From: a virus
IMG/VR virus record: IMGVR_UViG_3300031841_004254
Span: 1-39,059 of that record
Length of the DNA: 39,059 bases
Direction: 5' to 3' (one strand)
Shown: positions 37,035-39,059 of the stretch, piece by piece
Numbering within the stretch: position 1 is the stretch's first letter
Layout: each line of letters begins with the position of its first letter
Position numbers and translations under genes: made by a program
Notes under the pieces: generated by a model
Seen by the model: only the letters and a program-made list of their open reading frames with translations
Databases searched by the model: none
Told to the model about the DNA's origin: nothing

Positions 37035-37229
37035 TTATGTGTTTTTCCCCGTAATCATCCAGTACAGCATTATGTAAGGCCAGAGCAATAAAAAGGCTAT
37101 TCTCAAATATGGAGGCAGGTTGTCTATTGATTCTTTGATGCCGTCACTCCCAAGCCCATCAACCATGTTAAAAAACGTAATTGCACCTATAGCGTGTAGC
37201 GCAACAATCCATAAAATTAAATACTGCAT
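37035..37229 (-). CDS. small two-helix membrane protein (cassette-type ORF)
   Basis: A 64-aa protein with two hydrophobic stretches (MQYLILWIVALHAIGAITFF and LRIAFLLLWPYIMLYWMI) linked by a polar loop (GLGSDGIKESIDNLPPY). ATG 37229 has a GGAGATT SD; a preceding in-frame ATG is 4 codons upstream. It is the last ORF before the gpF gene and begins 20 bp after an attC-like core. It may be a membrane accessory (superinfection or lysis helper); no family is recognised. Confidence 0.6.
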   Translation of the reverse strand: MQYLILWIVALHAIGAITFFNMVDGLGSDGIKESIDNLPPYLRIAFLLLWPYIMLYWMITGKNT

Positions 37230-37248
37230 AATAATCTCCAAAAATCAC

Positions 37249-37311
37249 ACATAACAAATCTTTCAAAACGACCGCCAAAAGGCGGCGGCCTTTTAACTCT
37301 AATGGTTATGT
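37249..37311 (+). repeat. attC-like recombination site (63 bp)
   Basis: Left core ACATAAC (37249-37255) is followed by AAAT, and right core GTTATGT (37305-37311) closes the site. The inner arms TTTCAAAACGACCGCC and GGCGGCGGCCTTTTAACTC pair imperfectly with an unpaired C in the left arm, the hallmark of attC. The stop codon TAA (37306-37308) of the ORF 37306-37512 lies inside the right core. The polarity is plus; the ORFs are on the minus strand. Confidence 0.75.
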
Positions 37312-37512
37312 GTCATCAAAATCTGATTCATCCAGATTATAACGAGCAATCAACTCAGACTTTGATCCAGTTCGTAACGCATATGCGCCAAATGGCGGGG
37401 ATTCTTGTTCTGCACATAGCTCTATTTCATCCTCATAAGAATAAGCTCTGGTTACAGGCGTTGATTTCGCATTAATCCATACGTAAAATTTCGTATTAAT
37501 TGCTTCACACAT
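37306..37512 (-). CDS. hypothetical protein (cassette-type ORF)
   Basis: A 68-aa protein starting MCEAINTKFYVWINAKSTPV; it is mixed beta/acidic and ends in a polyacidic SDFDDT. The ATG lies within the attC-like left core (GTTATGTG) with GGAG as SD, and the stop lies in the next attC-like site, so the ORF exactly fills one cassette. No family recognised. Confidence 0.6.
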   Translation of the reverse strand: MCEAINTKFYVWINAKSTPVTRAYSYEDEIELCAEQESPPFGAYALRTGSKSELIARYNLDESDFDDT

Positions 37513-37610
37513 AACAAATATCTCCAGTTGACAAATAACCGCATCGGCTTTTGTCGTTAAATTTAAAGTTTGCAGTAGCGGTTATTTGCTACTGAGAATT
37601 GGCGTTATAT
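37509..37610 (+). repeat. attC-like recombination site (102 bp)
   Basis: Left core ACATAAC (37509-37515), right core GTTATAT (37604-37610) preceded by GGC. CAAATAACCGC and GCGGTTATTTG form a perfect 11-bp inverted repeat, extended outwards by TCTCCAGTTGA/CTACTGAGA with unpaired bases in the left arm. It is the longest and most convincing hairpin of the set. It includes the start codon of ORF 37512 and the stop of ORF 37605. Confidence 0.75.
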
Positions 37611-37775
37611 TTCTATCCACACTCTAGATGGGTGCGGTAGGTCAGAATGCGAAACTTTTAGTATTTTCTTAGCTCCACTCGACGCGGTTTCCTCCAAAGA
37701 TATTAAAACTGGTGCGTCGTCGTCGCATTCATCTAATATTTCCTGTAACGCCTCTATCAATTTTCTTAGTTTCAT
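37605..37775 (-). CDS. small acidic protein (cassette-type ORF)
   Basis: A 56-aa protein MKLRKLIEALQEILDECDDD..., typical of small phage proteins beginning KLxELIxxLQ(E/K)xxxxxDDxxV. The end is basic to beta-like (KILKVSHSDLPHPSRVWIEI). ATG 37775 with a GAGGAT SD; a longer frame to 37814 begins in the attC-like core. Its stop lies in the right core of the site at 37509-37610. Function unknown. Confidence 0.65.
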   Translation of the reverse strand: MKLRKLIEALQEILDECDDDAPVLISLEETASSGAKKILKVSHSDLPHPSRVWIEI

Positions 37776-37800
37776 TTTCTTATCCTCGGTAAAATTCAAA

Positions 37801-37862
37801 ATATAACAAGTCATTCAAAAAGAGCCGAAACAGCACCGGCCTGTTTAACTAAAGCGTTACAT
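37801..37862 (+). repeat. attC-like recombination site (62 bp)
   Basis: Left core ATATAAC (37801-37807) is followed by AAG, right core GTTACAT (37856-37862) by TG. The arms TTCAAAAAGAGCCG and CGGCCTGTTTAACT pair with an unpaired C in the left arm. The right arm GGCCTGTTTAACTAAAGCG is identical to that at 38562-38580. It lies between ORFs 37605 and 37864. Confidence 0.75.
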
Positions 37863-37863
37863 G

Positions 37864-38079
37864 TCAGTTACCTTCTAAATACAGGTATTCTTTTTCCTTC
37901 TGCTTATTTTCTTCACTCATTGTTGGGTGCGATCTCATCACCCATCCTTCGTTTTCAACTCCCTTAATAACTGACCAATCATCTAATTTAATTATCTCAT
38001 AATCGCTATGCCTACGGTTTACAATTTCCATGTCATCTGGATACTGCTCAAGCATCTTTTTTAAATCTCCTACATTCAT
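37864..38079 (-). CDS. small phage protein (MxVGDLxxxLxxYPDDMEI type)
   Basis: A 71-aa protein with the start MNVGDLKKMLEQYPDDMEIV, a widespread small phage/prophage pattern (VxxLxxxLxxxPDDxEV). The rest (DDWSVIKGVENEGWVMRSHP and a charged end) is unremarkable. ATG 38079 overlaps a TGA of the short upstream ORF (TTATGAATG). The stop TGA lies next to an attC-like core. Function unknown; common in cassette-like regions. Confidence 0.65.
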   Translation of the reverse strand: MNVGDLKKMLEQYPDDMEIVNRRHSDYEIIKLDDWSVIKGVENEGWVMRSHPTMSEENKQKEKEYLYLEGN

Positions 38080-38229
38080 AAGTCACCCGCCTGTTTAACT
38101 AAAAGTATTCTATTTGAAAATGCTTTATTAATATCAACCATTGTTTTACCTATAACTGATTGGTTATTGGATTACGCTGTTAAGTCTCGTGGCTTATTCA
38201 GCATTTTTTTAACGCTAACTCTTTAGTTT
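38080..38229. other. short intergenic segment with degenerate attC arm and a 21-codon ORF
   Basis: GCCTGTTTAACTAAAAG (38089-38105) is nearly the right arm seen in the attC-like sites at 37801 and 38562, but no right core follows. On the minus strand, ATG 38142 starts a 21-codon frame (MVDINKAFSNRILLVKQAGD) ending at the next gene's ATG; its SD is weak. It may be a leader peptide or remnant of a cassette junction. Nothing else is visible. Confidence 0.35.
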
Positions 38230-38419
38230 TTAGCTCTGCTCCCAATCACACGGCTTTCCCGCTATATCAAAACAAACTTCAACAAAATTCACTGATTCAT
38301 GCTGATCAATAACGCCGCACAAATCATTATTCATATAAAGCGCCAACTCTTTTATTAACTGAAGGGTTTCATCATTTAGTTGTTTTTTTAAAAGCCTCTT
38401 CTTTGTTTTTATCTGCCAT
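38230..38419 (-). pseudogene. frameshifted small ORF
   Basis: ATG 38419 with a GGAGAT SD begins MADKNKEEAFKK, but after a run of seven A residues the frame stops at TGA. Removing one A restores an open frame to the TAA at 38230, giving about 62 aa with the ending LALYMNNDLCGVIDQHES and then NFVEVCFDIAGKPCDWEQS. It is either a homopolymer sequencing error, a real mutation or a slippage site. It starts right after the second copy of the portal 3' end. Confidence 0.55.
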
Positions 38420-38433
38420 TTTTATCTCCGTTT

Positions 38434-38476
38434 AGCGCCAATACTAACACTTCTACCCGCCTACACTCGTCATACT
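38434..38476. repeat. 43-bp direct repeat, copy 2 (portal gene 3' end duplicated)
   Basis: Same sequence as 106-148 with two mismatches, including the SMTSVGG-stop codons of the portal gene. Here it lies just before the frameshifted ORF. It suggests that this ORF once followed the portal directly, before the cassettes were inserted in between. Confidence 0.85.
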
Positions 38477-38554
38477 CTCTTTAATCAAGCTGGCTGACCC
38501 CTTGATAACCCCTTGATAAACTCTCTTTAATCAAGCTGGCTGACCCCTTGATAA
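38475..38554. repeat. 46-bp tandem direct repeat (two copies, second partial)
   Basis: CTCTCTTTAATCAAGCTGGC and the following TGACCCCTTGATAA occur at 38475-38508 and again at 38521-38554, 46 bp apart, with CCCCTTGATAA doubled in between. It is non-coding and lies between the portal repeat and the attC half-site. Confidence 0.85.
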
Positions 38555-38561
38555 AAGCACA

Positions 38562-38586
38562 GGCCTGTTTAACTAAAGCGTTATGT
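38562..38586 (+). repeat. attC half-site (right arm and core)
   Basis: GGCCTGTTTAACTAAAGCG and core GTTATGT match the right half of the site at 37801-37862. No paired left half is seen; TACTAAC at 38442 could be the left core only if the site included the tandem repeats. It lies 3 bp from the stop of the ORF 38589-38891. Confidence 0.55.
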
Positions 38587-38588
38587 GG

Positions 38589-38891
38589 CTAAAGGTTCCG
38601 CCATCCTGCGTCCATAACCCTATTAACAAATTCATCAGTTATCTTGCCGCTTATCGCTTCATGTACTTTTGATTTTAGTAGGTCAGCGTGTTCCGACATT
38701 AAGCATTCCAGTATCAGGTTGTTTACGTGTTTTTTTATTACCGCATCGATTGGATTCTGGTAGCTCTTTCCAAGCTCATCGACATTTTTTTGAACCTGTG
38801 CCTTTACCTGCTCACCAATAGCACTATTCAAAACTGCTTCGGCCACCATTTTATTTATCTGTTCAGGATCAATGTTTATATTCAAGTCCAT
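38589..38891 (-). CDS. small helical phage protein (cassette-type ORF)
   Basis: A 100-aa protein: MDLNINIDPEQINKMVAEAV, then IGEQVKAQVQKNVDELGKSY, NPIDAVIKKHVNNLILECLM and KITDEFVNRVMDAGWRN. The pattern with an acidic start and the central YxNPID motif occurs in small phage proteins of unknown function. ATG 38891 has a GGAGATT SD; the frame upstream crosses the attC-like site. Its stop is 3 bp from the attC half-site. Confidence 0.65.
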   Translation of the reverse strand: MDLNINIDPEQINKMVAEAVLNSAIGEQVKAQVQKNVDELGKSYQNPIDAVIKKHVNNLILECLMSEHADLLKSKVHEAISGKITDEFVNRVMDAGWRNL

Positions 38892-38913
38892 AATAATCTC
38901 CAGGTTTTGCGCC

Positions 38914-38976
38914 ACATAACAAGGCACTTAAATTGGAGCCGCAAACTGCGGCCCATTTAGCTAAATTGCGTTATAA
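38914..38976 (+). repeat. attC-like recombination site (63 bp)
   Basis: Left core ACATAAC (38914-38920) followed by AAGG, and right core GTTATAA (38970-38976). The left arm AAATTGGAGCCGC pairs with GCGGCCCATTT with two unpaired bases (T and A) in the left arm. The site contains the stop codon of the partial ORF at the window end. Confidence 0.75.
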
Positions 38977-39057
38977 GGAATGGTCGCAGTAATCATTTAG
39001 CGCTTCAACCCAGTTGCATTTTTCACATCTAGTCTTACCGTTCGGGCACTTGCAAAC
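38971..39057 (-). CDS. Cys-rich small protein, partial at window end (cassette-type ORF)
   Basis: 28 codons are visible, with VCKCPNGKTRCEKCNWVEAL and then NDYCDHSL. Four cysteines (CKC...CEKC) and a final Cys/His suggest a zinc-binding fold. The stop TAA lies within the attC-like site 38914-38976. The 5' end lies beyond the window edge, and probably joins the start at positions 38-40 if the sequence is circular. Confidence 0.6.
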   Translation of the reverse strand, partial: VCKCPNGKTRCEKCNWVEALNDYCDHSL

Positions 39058-39059
39058 TC

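Noticed and set aside
37249-38976. Repeated hairpins as a CRISPR array
   Set aside because: The repeats are not identical, are 61-102 bp long and separated by ORFs of variable length; no spacers and no cas genes.

Overview
This window is almost entirely the genome of a temperate, tailed (siphophage-type) bacteriophage of about 39 kb. There is no recognisable host gene, rRNA or complete tRNA. AT-leaning base composition, a lambda P-like replication protein, KilA-N/Ant-type regulators, a CII-family regulator and a Mu-like head module point to a gammaproteobacterial host, probably aquatic or marine; the host assignment is inference. Nearly all genes read leftwards (minus strand). The portal gene ends at position 125 and the gpF-like minor head gene starts at 36972. 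These are neighbours in Mu-like phages, so the two window ends probably join and the window is probably a complete circular or circularly permuted genome.

Layout in transcription order (minus strand, right to left, then wrapping). (1) 39.06-37.0 kb: small ORFs separated by integron attC-like sites. (2) 37.0-35.65 kb: gpF-like minor head protein and a Com-like zinc protein. (3) 35.5-32.1 kb: an NlpC/P60-like hydrolase, a holin candidate, three small proteins and a repeat-rich fibre-like protein, flanked on both sides by nearly identical promoter-plus-terminator elements. (4) 31.9-25.5 kb: an 854-aa Mu gpI-like protease/scaffold/major capsid fusion, M15 endolysin, head-tail connectors, tail tube and a frameshifted tail assembly chaperone. 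(5) 25.5-17.3 kb: tape measure, distal tail, LamG protein, tail hub with tandem repeats and further tail proteins. (6) 17.3-16.1 kb: plus-strand integrase with phased arm-type repeats marking a probable attP. (7) 15.9-13.2 kb: a small promoter-led operon, a plus-strand zinc-ribbon membrane protein, and an immunity-like switch built from ribbon-helix-helix proteins rather than a CI-type repressor. (8) 13.2-4.1 kb: early operon of overlapping genes (CII-like, two KilA-N proteins, excisionase-like HTH, zinc proteins, a MazG-like protein, a minimal tyrosine recombinase, SSB, replication proteins O/P, a XerC/D-like recombinase and an HTH protein). (9) 4.1-0.1 kb: terminase and portal.

The most unusual content is (a) five attC-like sites in two clusters bounding tiny ORFs, with a catalytic-domain-only tyrosine recombinase beside one of them and three tyrosine recombinases in total; (b) a dispersed late-promoter-like element in three copies, two of them followed directly by a terminator before the gene start, suggesting antitermination control or short RNAs; (c) a protease-scaffold-capsid fusion with an internal translation start; (d) two tail/fibre proteins built on 14-15-residue tandem repeats. 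All functional statements rest on visible motifs and gene context; no database search was possible.
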